This document shows, piece by piece, positions 34,628-42,700 of a stretch of DNA of 43,465 nucleotides (position 1 is its first letter; every line of letters starts with the position of its first letter). This DNA comes from Rhodocyclaceae bacterium (GTDB lineage Bacteria > Pseudomonadota > Gammaproteobacteria > Burkholderiales > Rhodocyclaceae): positions 1-43,465 of the forward strand of contig JAPKHL010000030.1 in the NCBI GenBank assembly GCA_026646875.1, given 5' to 3'. The translations under genes and the position numbers were made by a program. Below the pieces are notes generated by a model, which worked only from the letters and a program-made list of their open reading frames with translations, did not search any database and had not been told where the DNA came from.

Positions 34628-35884
34628 TCAGGTCGCCGTCTCGATGATCCCCTCGCAGCCCGTTCCGCCATCCCTGCGCGGGCCGGCGAGCAGCGGCGCC
34701 ATGTGCCACAGCCAGGCGGCGAAGACGCTCAGCCAGAGCAGCGAGGAGGTGGCCAGCAGCAGGGCGACCGGGGCGCCGGGCAGTGCCGTGGCGGCGCGGA
34801 CGAGGGCGGCGCCGGCGAGCAGGGCGGCCCCGGCCGGCACCCAGCGGCGCTCGTCGGGCGGCTGGCCGCAGTGCATGCGGCCGGCGATGTTGAGCACCAT
34901 GTAGATGGAGAGGCCGATGGCGCCGACGGTGAGCAGGTGGCGGCCGGCGGAGAGGCCGTCGCTGCCGCTCACCAGCGCGAAGCCGATCAGGCCGTAGCCG
35001 GCGGCCATCAGCAGATAGACGCCGAAGAGCATCAGCGGCCAGCGACGGAACAGCGCGCGGCCGACGTGCCAGTCGCTCTGCAGGTGGCAGAGCGCGGCGG
35101 CGGCGGCAAGCGCCAGCCAGCCGCCGATGCGCTCGCCGGGGGAGAGGAATTCGGCGACGGTGTAGAGGGCGATGCAGACGATGGCGAGGTTGCGCTTCGG
35201 CGGACGGGCGCGATAGTCGGGACTTTCGCCGCGCTCTTCCAGCGCGGAATTGACGATGCGCATCGAGATGCGGCTCAACGCCAGCACGATGAGGATCATC
35301 AGCAGGCCGATCGTCGCGTGCAGCCAGCGCGCCGGCGGGGCGCCGGTCAGCGCGTCGGCGTAGAAGCCGGCAATCGGCACGGCGAGAGCGAGGAGCGCCC
35401 AGAGAAAGGAGAGGTGCTTGCGCTCCGGGTCCTTGACGAGGCGTGGGGCGAGCAGGGCGACGAGGCCGCCGACAAGGCCGAGGTGGGCGAGTGCGGCGAC
35501 GGCGAGCGCGGCGGCGCCGAGTCCGCCGACTCCACCGACTTCGCCGGAGCCCGCGCCACTCAGCCAGAAGCCGGCGCGACCGGCAAGCCAGAGCATGAAC
35601 AGCAGGCGCACGGGCTGTGCCGGTACCGGGGCGGTATCGGTGAATTCGGGAATGGCGGTGAGCGCGAAGCCGGCGACCGCAGCGAGCGCGAAGCCGAAGA
35701 TCAGTTCGTGTGCATGCCAGACGAAGGGGCCGCCGGGCACCGCCGGCAAGGGCAGGCCGTGCCCGAGAAAGCCTCCCCACAGGGCCATCAGCCCGGCGGC
35801 GGCCACCGCGGCGGCAAGGAAGAAGGGGCGGAAGCCGCACAGCCAGAGCGGGTGGGAGAGATTGACGGGGTTGCGGTTCAGCAC
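34628..35884 (-). CDS. nnrS: NnrS-family membrane protein, intact copy
   Basis: A 418-aa protein with about 12 helices. It starts with LNRNPVNLSHPLWLCGFRPFFLAAAV, a typical NnrS N-terminus, followed by FVWHAHELIFGFALAAVAGF with the conserved His pair, ALSRISMRIVNSALEERGE in the middle and HMAPLLAGPR at the end. NnrS proteins bind heme and copper and protect from NO. The GTG at 35884 is preceded by AAAGG; it overlaps the ABC ATPase stop by 7 bases. Its place in a TonB/ABC uptake operon suggests either NO protection of metal uptake or use of the imported metal or heme. Confidence 0.92.
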   Translation of the reverse strand: MLNRNPVNLSHPLWLCGFRPFFLAAAVAAAGLMALWGGFLGHGLPLPAVPGGPFVWHAHELIFGFALAAVAGFALTAIPEFTDTAPVPAQPVRLLFMLWLAGRAGFWLSGAGSGEVGGVGGLGAAALAVAALAHLGLVGGLVALLAPRLVKDPERKHLSFLWALLALAVPIAGFYADALTGAPPARWLHATIGLLMILIVLALSRISMRIVNSALEERGESPDYRARPPKRNLAIVCIALYTVAEFLSPGERIGGWLALAAAAALCHLQSDWHVGRALFRRWPLMLFGVYLLMAAGYGLIGFALVSGSDGLSAGRHLLTVGAIGLSIYMVLNIAGRMHCGQPPDERRWVPAGAALLAGAALVRAATALPGAPVALLLATSSLLWLSVFAAWLWHMAPLLAGPRRDGGTGCEGIIETAT

Positions 35885-36723
35885 GAGAAGCCTTTCTTGC
35901 GCAGGGCGGGGGCGGCGCAGCCGGCATCGCTGTCGCCGTGCAGCGGCAGCACGGTGCAGCCGCCGGTGCCGTTCTCCGCGGGCGCCGGTGGTTCCAGGCC
36001 GAAGCTCGCACAGACGGCCGGGTGTTGCAGCAGTCGGGCGGTGGTCTGGTAGACCTCGGCGTCGCCTCGCCGGCGCGCCGGGGTCGCCAGTTCGACGCGA
36101 TGCACGATGCGTCCCGGTTCGGCGGCCATCACCAGCAGGGTGTCGGCGAGGCGCACCGCCTCCATCAGGTCGTGCGTGATCATCAGCACGGCGAGGCCGT
36201 GCGCGGCCTGATGCTCGAGCAGCAGGCGGTGCAGCTGGGATTTCAGGCCGATGTCGAGCGCCGAGAAGGGTTCGTCCATCAGCAGCAGGTCGGGGGCCAG
36301 GGCCAGCGCGCGGGCCAGGGCGGCGCGGCTCTGCATGCCGCCGGAGAGCGCGTGCGGGAACTGGCCGAGCGCCAGCTCGTCGAGGCCGACCGAGCGCCCC
36401 ACCGCTCCGGCGCGCGCCAGCCGTTCGCCGGCCGGCACGCCGAGCGCCTTGAGGCCGAGCGCGATGTTGTCGCGCGTGGTCTTCCACGGCAGCAGGCGCG
36501 GCTGCTGGAACATCACCGCCGGGCGCAGGAAGCCGTTCTCCAGTGTTCCCTTCTGCACCGTCAGCAGGCCGGCGCAGAGGTGCAGCAGGGTGGTCTTGCC
36601 GCAGCCCGAGGGGCCCACCAGCGCCACCGTGCGGCCGGCCGGCAGCTCGAGGTCGATGTCCTCGAGCACCGTGCGCAGGGCGTAGGCATGGCCGAGTCCA
36701 TGGATGGCGAGGGCGCGCGTCAT
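35878..36723 (-). CDS. ABC transporter ATP-binding protein (NitT/TauT/SsuB type)
   Basis: A 281-aa ATPase that powers import through the adjacent permease. Walker A GPSGCGKTT (about 37-45), Q-loop FQQPRLLPWK, signature LSGGMQSRAALARAL, Walker B LLLMDEPFSALD and the H-loop ITHDLMEAV are all intact. The C-terminal 40 residues include several Cys (CASFGL, GGCTVL, DAGCAAPALRKKGFSC), unusual for this family. It starts by overlapping the permease stop (ATGA), and its own stop overlaps nnrS. Confidence 0.93.
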   Translation of the reverse strand: MTRALAIHGLGHAYALRTVLEDIDLELPAGRTVALVGPSGCGKTTLLHLCAGLLTVQKGTLENGFLRPAVMFQQPRLLPWKTTRDNIALGLKALGVPAGERLARAGAVGRSVGLDELALGQFPHALSGGMQSRAALARALALAPDLLLMDEPFSALDIGLKSQLHRLLLEHQAAHGLAVLMITHDLMEAVRLADTLLVMAAEPGRIVHRVELATPARRRGDAEVYQTTARLLQHPAVCASFGLEPPAPAENGTGGCTVLPLHGDSDAGCAAPALRKKGFSC

Positions 36724-37526
36724 GCGGCTCCTCCTTCGGTTTCCTGCCGGCGCCAGCCTTCCAGTTCGCGCTTGACGGGCTCCAGCAGCAGGTATTCGAC
36801 CGTCAGCAGCGTGAGCACCACGGCAGCGATCCAGGCCAGTGTCGCGGCCGTGTCGAGGTGCGAGCGGCTGACCGCCAGGGCCGCGCCGACGCCGTCGGCC
36901 GAGGACAGCAGCTCGGCCATCACGACCACCTTCCAGGAGGTGCCGAGCGCGGTGATCCAGGCCGGGAAAAGATAGGAGACGACGTGCGGCAGGTAGAGGT
37001 CGAAGAGCTTCATGCGCAGCGGCAGGCGATAGACCGTGGCCACCTCCCTGAGGTGCCCGTCGAGCGTGCGCGTGCCCTGCAGCGCGCCGACGAAGATCAC
37101 CGGGAAGCAGGCGATGAAGACGGTGAACACCGGTGTGCCGTCGCTGGCGCCGAACCACAGCATGGCCAGCACCAGCCAGGCGATCGGCGGCGTGCCGAGC
37201 AGCACGGTGACCAGCGGGCGCGACATCATCGATGCCGTCATCGAGATGCCGGCGAGCATGCCGAGCGTGCTGCCGGCGGCGATGGCGAGCGCTAGGCCGG
37301 TCGCCGCGCGGCGCGCGGTGACGGCAAGTTCCGGCCAGGCGGCGCCGCTGTCGACGAGGCCGGCGAGGGTGGCGAAGACGGTGCCGGGGTCGGGCAGGAT
37401 CAGCGCGCCATGGACGGCGCTGGCGCCTTCCCAGGCGGCGAGCAGCAGGAACAGGCTGGCGATGGCGCCCCAGCCGCTCCACAGGTAGGCGGGAATGCCG
37501 GTGAGCCAGGCGCGGAGGAGGGTCAT
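36720..37526 (-). CDS. ABC transporter permease (NitT/TauT type)
   Basis: A 268-aa inner-membrane protein with about six helices. The cytoplasmic coupling loop is recognisable as GHLREVATVYRLPLRMKLFDLYLP, equivalent to the EAA motif. It overlaps the binding-protein stop at its start and the ATPase start at its end by 4 bases each, so the whole unit is translationally coupled. The substrate follows that of the binding protein and is not known. Confidence 0.92.
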   Translation of the reverse strand: MTLLRAWLTGIPAYLWSGWGAIASLFLLLAAWEGASAVHGALILPDPGTVFATLAGLVDSGAAWPELAVTARRAATGLALAIAAGSTLGMLAGISMTASMMSRPLVTVLLGTPPIAWLVLAMLWFGASDGTPVFTVFIACFPVIFVGALQGTRTLDGHLREVATVYRLPLRMKLFDLYLPHVVSYLFPAWITALGTSWKVVVMAELLSSADGVGAALAVSRSHLDTAATLAWIAAVVLTLLTVEYLLLEPVKRELEGWRRQETEGGAA

Positions 37527-38548
37527 TTCTTCGGTGCGTGGTAGAAGCCGTCGTCCGGCAGCTTGCCGCCGATCAGCGCCGGCTGGCGGGCCTGCAGCTG
37601 GGCGAAGAAAAACTCCAGTTCCGGCTTGGCCTCGTGCGCCGGCACGAAGGCGGTGTTGTCGGCGCGCACCGAGTCGGCGACGCCTTCCGGCGTGAGCATG
37701 TCGACGCGTTTTGCGACCAGCGCACCGCACTCCTCGGGCCTGGCCTCGCACCATTTCAGCGAGGCGGCGTAGGCCTGCTGGAAGCGCTCGATCAGCGCCG
37801 GGTCGGCCAGCGCCTGGCCCATCGCGGCGATGCCGGCCTGCGGAATGCGCGTCTCGCGCTTCAGGAGCCGGCCCCATTCCTGCTGCAGGTCGACGCTGCG
37901 GTGGAGTTCGGGGGCGATGACGCTGACCGGGAAGGATTTGGTCTTGCGCAGGGCCATCGACACCGCCGGCTCGGAGAGCAGCGCATGATCGGCCTGCCGC
38001 GCGATCAGGAGCTGCATCGCGTCGAGCGGGGTGCCGACGTAGCGCAGCCGGAAGTTCTTCTTCGGGTCGAGGCCGGCCTTGTCGGCCAGCGTCTGGAAGA
38101 CGATGTCCGGCATGTCGGCGCGGAAGGGCATCAGCACCTCCTTGCCCTGGAAATCCTCCAGCGTCTTCAGCGATTTGTCGCGCGAGACCAGCCACAGCAC
38201 GCCCCAGGTGGAGATGTTGATCAGGCGCAGCTTGACGCCACGGTTGTAGAGGTTGGCGGCGACGTTGCTCGGCATGGCGATGAAGTCGACCTTGCCCTTG
38301 CCGTCGATGGCCAGCACGCGCAGCTGGTCGGGGTCCTTCCACGGGACGAACTCGACCGTTTCGGCCACGTCCTTCAGCGCGCCGCTGTCGACCATGTGGA
38401 TCAGCGGAAAGGAGACGGCGGCGAAGGGGCCGGAGAGGGTCAGCCGTTCGAGCTTGCCGGCGGCCGCGGCGGCGCCCGAGGCGAACACGGCGGCGGCCAG
38501 CAGGCCACCGCCGAGCAGGCGGGAAAGCCGGAAGGCGCGGCCGCTCAC
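37523..38548 (-). CDS. Periplasmic substrate-binding protein of an ABC importer (NMT1/THI5-like)
   Basis: A 341-aa protein with a signal peptide (about 1-30, LLGGGLLAAAVFASGAAAAA) and a type II binding-protein fold beginning KLERLTLSGPFAAVSFPLIHMV. This class binds nitrate, taurine, sulfonates, thiamine precursors and other small organic ligands. No Cys- or Met-rich metal motif stands out; W218-type aromatics and acidic loops are unassigned. GTG 38548 is chosen because GGAGG lies 8 bases upstream. The gene follows the TonB receptor by 37 bases, so an organic metal complex that crosses both membranes is a reasonable ligand, not a proven one. Confidence 0.88.
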   Translation of the reverse strand: MSGRAFRLSRLLGGGLLAAAVFASGAAAAAGKLERLTLSGPFAAVSFPLIHMVDSGALKDVAETVEFVPWKDPDQLRVLAIDGKGKVDFIAMPSNVAANLYNRGVKLRLINISTWGVLWLVSRDKSLKTLEDFQGKEVLMPFRADMPDIVFQTLADKAGLDPKKNFRLRYVGTPLDAMQLLIARQADHALLSEPAVSMALRKTKSFPVSVIAPELHRSVDLQQEWGRLLKRETRIPQAGIAAMGQALADPALIERFQQAYAASLKWCEARPEECGALVAKRVDMLTPEGVADSVRADNTAFVPAHEAKPELEFFFAQLQARQPALIGGKLPDDGFYHAPKK

Positions 38549-38585
38549 GGCCGGCCTCCGGGGTTCGGCGGAGCGAGATGACGCA

Positions 38586-40640
38586 TCAGAAGCTGCCTTT
38601 CCAGGTGAGTTGCAGGCTGCGGCCCGGGGCCAGGATTTCCTGGCCGGAGACGCCTTCGGCGAGGTGTTCGTGATAGGCCTTGTCGGCGAGGTTCTTCAGC
38701 GCCACGCGCAGGCTCTGCTTCTGCCAGCGGTAGGTGGCGCCGAGGTCGGCGGTGACGAAGCCGGGGGTGGCGTTCTCGGTGCCCTGCGCGAAGATCGTCG
38801 CCACGCGGTCCTGGCGACGCACGAAGCGGCCGGTCACGTCGGCCGTCCAGCCTTCGGCGACGCGGCCTTCCCAGCCGAGCGAGAGCTCGTCGGCCGGCAT
38901 CTGGAAGAGCGGCTCGTCGAGCGTGTCGTTGTCGCCGCGCAGGACCGAGAGGCCGGCGTTCAGCCAGTGGCCGGCGGCGACCCGGAGGCGGCCCTGCGCC
39001 TCGAAGCCGGTGAGGGTGACGCGGCCGATGTTCTCGGTGGCCTTCACCTGCATGCCGTTGATCACCGCGCCGGTGACGCGGCCGGTGATGTAGTCGCTGA
39101 TGCGGTTGCGGTAGGCGGCGACCTGCCAGGCCGCCTGCTCGTTCTGGCCCTTGACGCCGATTTCGAGCTGGGTGGCGGTTTCCGGCTTGATCTGCGGATT
39201 GCCGACATAGTAATAGCCGTCGCCACGCGGCGAGGCCTCGTAACGCTCGCGCATCTCGCCGGCGCGGAAGCCGCGCGAGAGGGTGACGTAGGGACGCAGC
39301 AGCGGCGAAATCTCGTAGATGGCGCCGAGGCTGCCGGAGAAGGCGCTGTCGCGGCGGGCGAGACCGCCGGTGACGGCCCCGTTGTTCATCGAGGCGGCGC
39401 TGCCTTCGACCGTGTCGTGGCGCAGCGCGGCGAGCACGTTCAGCTTGCCGAAGCGCATGTCGTCCTGCACGTAGACGCCGAGCGCGTCGATCTGCCCGTT
39501 GCTGAACGGATCGTTGCGGCCGAGCGTGAAGGTCGGCGCCGCGCCGGCGACGTAGCGCTCGGGCGAGGCCTCCATGCGCCAGGCGTTGGCGCCGAAGGAA
39601 ACGAGGTGCTGCGGATGCGCCAGCCAGTCGGCGCGCGCATCGAGGCCGTCGGTGGTGAAGCTGACCCGGGTTTTCGAATTCTCGCGGCCGAGGCCGGAGG
39701 CATGGGACCAGATCTGCCGTTCCATCTCCTGCCGCCAGACACGCACGTCGATGTTCAGCGGCGCCTCGCCCGCGCCCTTGCGGCTGTAGCCGAGCTCGGC
39801 CAGTGTGCGCTCCTGTTTCGGCGAGCGGACGGTGGTGCTGCCGATCACCGGATTGACGAACTTGGTCGAGCCCGGATACCAGACATCCTCGTCGGTGTGC
39901 TGCTGGTAGGAGGCGCGCAGCTGCTGCTGGCCGTCGATGCGGAAGCGGTACTGGCCGATGAAGCTTTCCGAGTCGTAGCCGGTGCGCGGCACGGTGCCGT
40001 TCGGCGATTTGTAGTCGTCGAGATGGGCGAGCGAGACGCCGGCCATCAGCGCGTGGTCGCCCTGCGCGAGATTGACCACGCCGGTGCCGCGCAGGCCCTT
40101 GCTGGCGCTGTCGTAGCCTGCCGCGGCATCGAAGCGGACGCCCGGTTCGAAACGCGCCTGCGGCAGCAGCACGTTGATCGCGCCGCCGAGCGCGCCGGTG
40201 CCGTAGAGCACCGAGGAGGGGCCCTTCACCACCTCGACGCGGTCGGCCAGGCCGAGCGACATGAAGGAGGCGATGGCGCCGGCCGGCTGTGCCGAGTTCA
40301 GGCGCATGCCGTCGACCAGCAGCACCACGCTTTCGCGCTTCAGCCCGCGGATCGCCGGATTCTGCCCTTGCGCGCCATCGCTCGCCACGGCGAGGCCGGG
40401 TTCGCCGCGCAGGAGTTCGCCGACGTTCTGCGCGCCGCTGGCGACGATCTCCTCGCGCTCGAAGGCCGCGCTCGACCCCGGCGTTTGCAGGTCGTCGGCG
40501 GCATAGCCCTTGGCCGTGACGGTGACGGTGGACAGCGCCGGCGCTTCCTCGGCGGCGTGCGCGCCGAGCGCGGCGCAGGCCGCGAGGACGGCGAGGGTGA
40601 GCGGGTTCGGGGCGGTCAGCGGGCGCAGCGGGCGGGGCAT
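38586..40640 (-). CDS. TonB-dependent outer-membrane receptor, second copy
   Basis: A 684-aa outer-membrane protein with a signal peptide (about 1-30, cleavage near AHA-AE), a TonB-box-like start ALSTVTVTAKG, a plug domain with LRGEPGLAVASDG, IRGLKRESVVLLVDGMRLNSAQP and VEVVKGPSSVLYGTGALGGAINVL, and a barrel ending LQLTWKGSF. The plug resembles heme, hemoglobin or copper receptors more than the receptor at 30419; the substrate is open. AGGAG precedes ATG 40640. It heads the operon with binding protein, permease, ATPase and nnrS, and has a Fur-like and an FNR-type site upstream. Confidence 0.94.
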   Translation of the reverse strand: MPRPLRPLTAPNPLTLAVLAACAALGAHAAEEAPALSTVTVTAKGYAADDLQTPGSSAAFEREEIVASGAQNVGELLRGEPGLAVASDGAQGQNPAIRGLKRESVVLLVDGMRLNSAQPAGAIASFMSLGLADRVEVVKGPSSVLYGTGALGGAINVLLPQARFEPGVRFDAAAGYDSASKGLRGTGVVNLAQGDHALMAGVSLAHLDDYKSPNGTVPRTGYDSESFIGQYRFRIDGQQQLRASYQQHTDEDVWYPGSTKFVNPVIGSTTVRSPKQERTLAELGYSRKGAGEAPLNIDVRVWRQEMERQIWSHASGLGRENSKTRVSFTTDGLDARADWLAHPQHLVSFGANAWRMEASPERYVAGAAPTFTLGRNDPFSNGQIDALGVYVQDDMRFGKLNVLAALRHDTVEGSAASMNNGAVTGGLARRDSAFSGSLGAIYEISPLLRPYVTLSRGFRAGEMRERYEASPRGDGYYYVGNPQIKPETATQLEIGVKGQNEQAAWQVAAYRNRISDYITGRVTGAVINGMQVKATENIGRVTLTGFEAQGRLRVAAGHWLNAGLSVLRGDNDTLDEPLFQMPADELSLGWEGRVAEGWTADVTGRFVRRQDRVATIFAQGTENATPGFVTADLGATYRWQKQSLRVALKNLADKAYHEHLAEGVSGQEILAPGRSLQLTWKGSF

Positions 40641-40711
40641 GGCGGGTCTCCTGGGGTGACGGATGCGCTGGCTGGCGTGGGCTGGCTTGCGACGGGGATC
40701 GAAAGCTGGAT

Positions 40712-40752
40712 AGTTTAACAAATGATAATGGTTCGTGTTTGATATGCATCAA
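40712..40752 (-). promoter_or_regulatory. FNR-type class II promoter of the second TonB receptor operon
   Basis: TTGATATGCATCAA (40739-40752) is a perfect FNR/Anr box. On the minus strand TAAACT (40717-40712) is a moderate -10 element at the class II distance (start near 40705), leaving a leader of about 64 nt. A Fur-like site overlaps the region between box and -10. Confidence 0.72.
40718..40736 (-). promoter_or_regulatory. Fur-like box overlapping the FNR-dependent promoter
   Basis: AATGATAATGGTT (40721-40733) matches 11 of 13 bases of the Fur core AATGATAATCATT. The full 19-base window is less well matched at its ends. Between the FNR box and the -10 of the receptor operon it is well placed to block RNA polymerase when iron is sufficient. 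Confidence 0.5.
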
Positions 40753-40823
40753 GGGCAGAGACGGAGCGCGAAGGCTGCGAAAACCGTGCCGGAAAGGGCG
40801 GACCGGTGCCCGCGCTTGTTTTT

Positions 40824-40842
40824 GTAAATGCGAATTGTTATC
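40824..40842 (+). promoter_or_regulatory. Fur-like box at the promoter of the Cys-rich protein gene
   Basis: Read on the minus strand, GATAACAATTCGCATTTAC matches 12 of 19 Fur consensus bases and resembles the box at 30344-30362 (16 of 19 identical). It overlaps a candidate promoter with TTGTTT (-35, 40817-40822) and TATCAT (-10, 40839-40844), 16 bases apart, that would start transcription near 40851. Confidence 0.5.
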
Positions 40843-40888
40843 ATCAATGCACGATGAATCAGCCGCCACGCGTGGGATGGATGCAGCG

Positions 40889-41191
40889 ATGAGCCGAACA
40901 CTCCAGAAGGAATCCCCTCCGGGCGAAGCGCGCCGGCCATCCGGCGAGGCGGAGGCGCGGGAGGCCGGCCTGTCGGCGAGCCGGCCGGAGATGATCGTCG
41001 CCGGCCTGATCCTGCTGCTCAACGCCTATCGCTGCCGGGGCTGTCCGCATGTCGCGGGCTGCATCGTCAGCCATTGCCGCACCCTGCGCGCCCATCCTGC
41101 CGCCGATCCGGTGCTGCGCCAGCTGGCGGCGCATCTAGAGCGCGAGTGGTGCCCGCTGGCGCAGGCGCCCGGCAGCGCCCGGCGGCACTGA
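40889..41191 (+). CDS. Small Cys-rich protein of unknown function
   Basis: A 100-aa protein. The N-terminal 30 residues are polar and Glu/Arg-rich; then a hydrophobic stretch (MIVAGLILLLNAY) leads into the cluster C49-x2-C52-x5-C58-x4-C63 with H54 and H62 (YRCRGCPHVAGCIVSHC), and C86 near the end (REWCPLA). This could bind zinc or an iron-sulfur cluster. The ATG at 40889 is chosen because the predicted transcription start is near 40851; an in-frame ATG at 40847 would lie upstream of it. It precedes the DUF2325 gene by 62 bases and is divergent from the TonB receptor operon. I do not recognise the family. Confidence 0.6.
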   Translation: MSRTLQKESPPGEARRPSGEAEAREAGLSASRPEMIVAGLILLLNAYRCRGCPHVAGCIVSHCRTLRAHPAADPVLRQLAAHLEREWCPLAQAPGSARRH

Positions 41192-41253
41192 GCCGCCATC
41201 GTCGCCACCGGTTCGAGCATACGCCGCTTCACCGCCCACACGAGGAATCCGCC

Positions 41254-42624
41254 ATGTGCCTGCACACTGCCCAGGATGAAAGCAACGACCCGCCGGGCAT
41301 CGCGCCGCAGCTCGCGCTGCGGCCGCTGTCCGCCGCGCTGAACGTCGAGGTGCCCGCGCTGCCGACCGGCGCGCGCAACGGCTCGCGCCGGCGCAAGCTG
41401 TGGGAGCTCAATCACCGGCACCACTGCCCGGTGGTCGGCACCTGCCTGCCGATGGACGAGCTGCGGCGCCTGTCGCGCCGCGCCGGGCTGAAGGCGCGCA
41501 GCACCAGCGACTATGCGCTGCATGTTTACGCGGTTGGTCAGGCGCAGGAGCGCGGCGAGTTTTCCGAAATCATCCAGCGCGAACTGGAGCGTCGCTACGC
41601 GCCCTTCGTTACCCGCTTCGCGCAGGCCGCCAGCGGCCCCGAGCTGCTCGTCCGCTGGCGCGAGGCGATGGCCGCCGGCGAGGTGGCCGGCGCCCTGTGG
41701 GCCGCGTTGACGCATCCGGCCTGCGACGAGATCACCGACAAGGATATCTACGGCGACATCCACATGCTCTCGCACCAGGTGGGCGGCCAGAACCGTGCCG
41801 ATCTGCGGCGGCTGGCCGCGCTGGAGGGCGAGCTTGCCCGTCTCGAATCCGAGTCCCGACGCGACCGCGAACGTGCGCAACGGCGGCAGGGCGAGCTGGA
41901 GTTGCAGCTGCGCGTGCGCGATGCGCGGCTCGCCGAGGCCCGCTGCACGGCCAGCGAACACGAAGCCGCGCGTCGCCGGCTGGAATCGCAAGGGGCCGAC
42001 CTGCAGCGATCGCGTGGCGCCGAGGCCGAATGGCGGCGACGCGCCGAGGTTGCCGAGCGCAAGCTCGAAGCGCAGCGCGGCGAGCGCGTCGGCCTGCAGC
42101 GTCGGCTGGAGGCGCTGGAAAGCGAGCTTGCGGAGATACGCCTGGAGCGCGAGGCGGCCGAGAATGCGCTGGCCCGGCTGGTCGCCCCGCAGGCCGCCTG
42201 CGGCACGCTCACCGACTGTGCCGCCTGCCCCGGCGGTCAGGCGGCCTCGCGGCTGGCCGGGCGCTGCCTGCTGTGCATCGGCGGGCGGGAGAATCTCGTC
42301 GGCCACTACCGCGGGCTCGTCGAGGCGCTTGGCGGACGCTTCCTGCACCACGACGGTGGCATCGAGGACAACCCGCGCCGCCTCGAAGCCACGCTGGCCA
42401 GCGCCGACGCCGTGGTCTGCCAGGCCGGCTGCGTCAGCCACTCGGCCTACTGGAAGCTCAAGGAATTCTGCAAGCGCACCAACAAGCCATGCATCTACCT
42501 GAAGAGCGCCGGCGTCACCAGCTTCGCGCGCGGTGTCGAAATGCTGGCGGCGGGCGCGGCGGACTGCGCCGGGGACGACGGCCGCAGCGTCACGTTCCCC
42601 GGTCTGGCCGGCACCGCAGACTAA
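41254..42624 (+). CDS. DUF2325 protein with an N-terminal His/Cys motif and a central coiled coil
   Basis: A 456-aa soluble protein in three parts. Residues about 35-170 hold KLWELNHRHHCPVVGTCLPMDELRRL, with an HxHHC...C pattern suited to metal binding. Residues about 190-310 are a long Arg/Glu-rich coiled coil. Residues about 320-450 contain CAACPG and RCLLCIGGRENLVGHYRGLVEALGG, then DADAVVCQAGCVSHSAYWK-like and NKPCIYLKSAGVTSF sequence, the DUF2325 domain with its conserved Cys. Function unknown; the Fur-like site upstream of the preceding gene and the adjacent metal uptake operon suggest a link with iron or other metal status. GAGGA precedes ATG 41254. Confidence 0.85.
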   Translation: MCLHTAQDESNDPPGIAPQLALRPLSAALNVEVPALPTGARNGSRRRKLWELNHRHHCPVVGTCLPMDELRRLSRRAGLKARSTSDYALHVYAVGQAQERGEFSEIIQRELERRYAPFVTRFAQAASGPELLVRWREAMAAGEVAGALWAALTHPACDEITDKDIYGDIHMLSHQVGGQNRADLRRLAALEGELARLESESRRDRERAQRRQGELELQLRVRDARLAEARCTASEHEAARRRLESQGADLQRSRGAEAEWRRRAEVAERKLEAQRGERVGLQRRLEALESELAEIRLEREAAENALARLVAPQAACGTLTDCAACPGGQAASRLAGRCLLCIGGRENLVGHYRGLVEALGGRFLHHDGGIEDNPRRLEATLASADAVVCQAGCVSHSAYWKLKEFCKRTNKPCIYLKSAGVTSFARGVEMLAAGAADCAGDDGRSVTFPGLAGTAD

Positions 42625-42700
42625 GCCCGCCCGGGCCGATTCCCCCGGTCGCAAATTGCTGCTTTTGTCGTGAATGGCCGGAGTGGCGACGATGATCAGC

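Noticed and set aside
30419..40640. The two TonB receptors have the same length (684 aa), suggesting duplication
   Set aside because: Their plug and barrel sequences differ throughout; the equal length appears to be chance.
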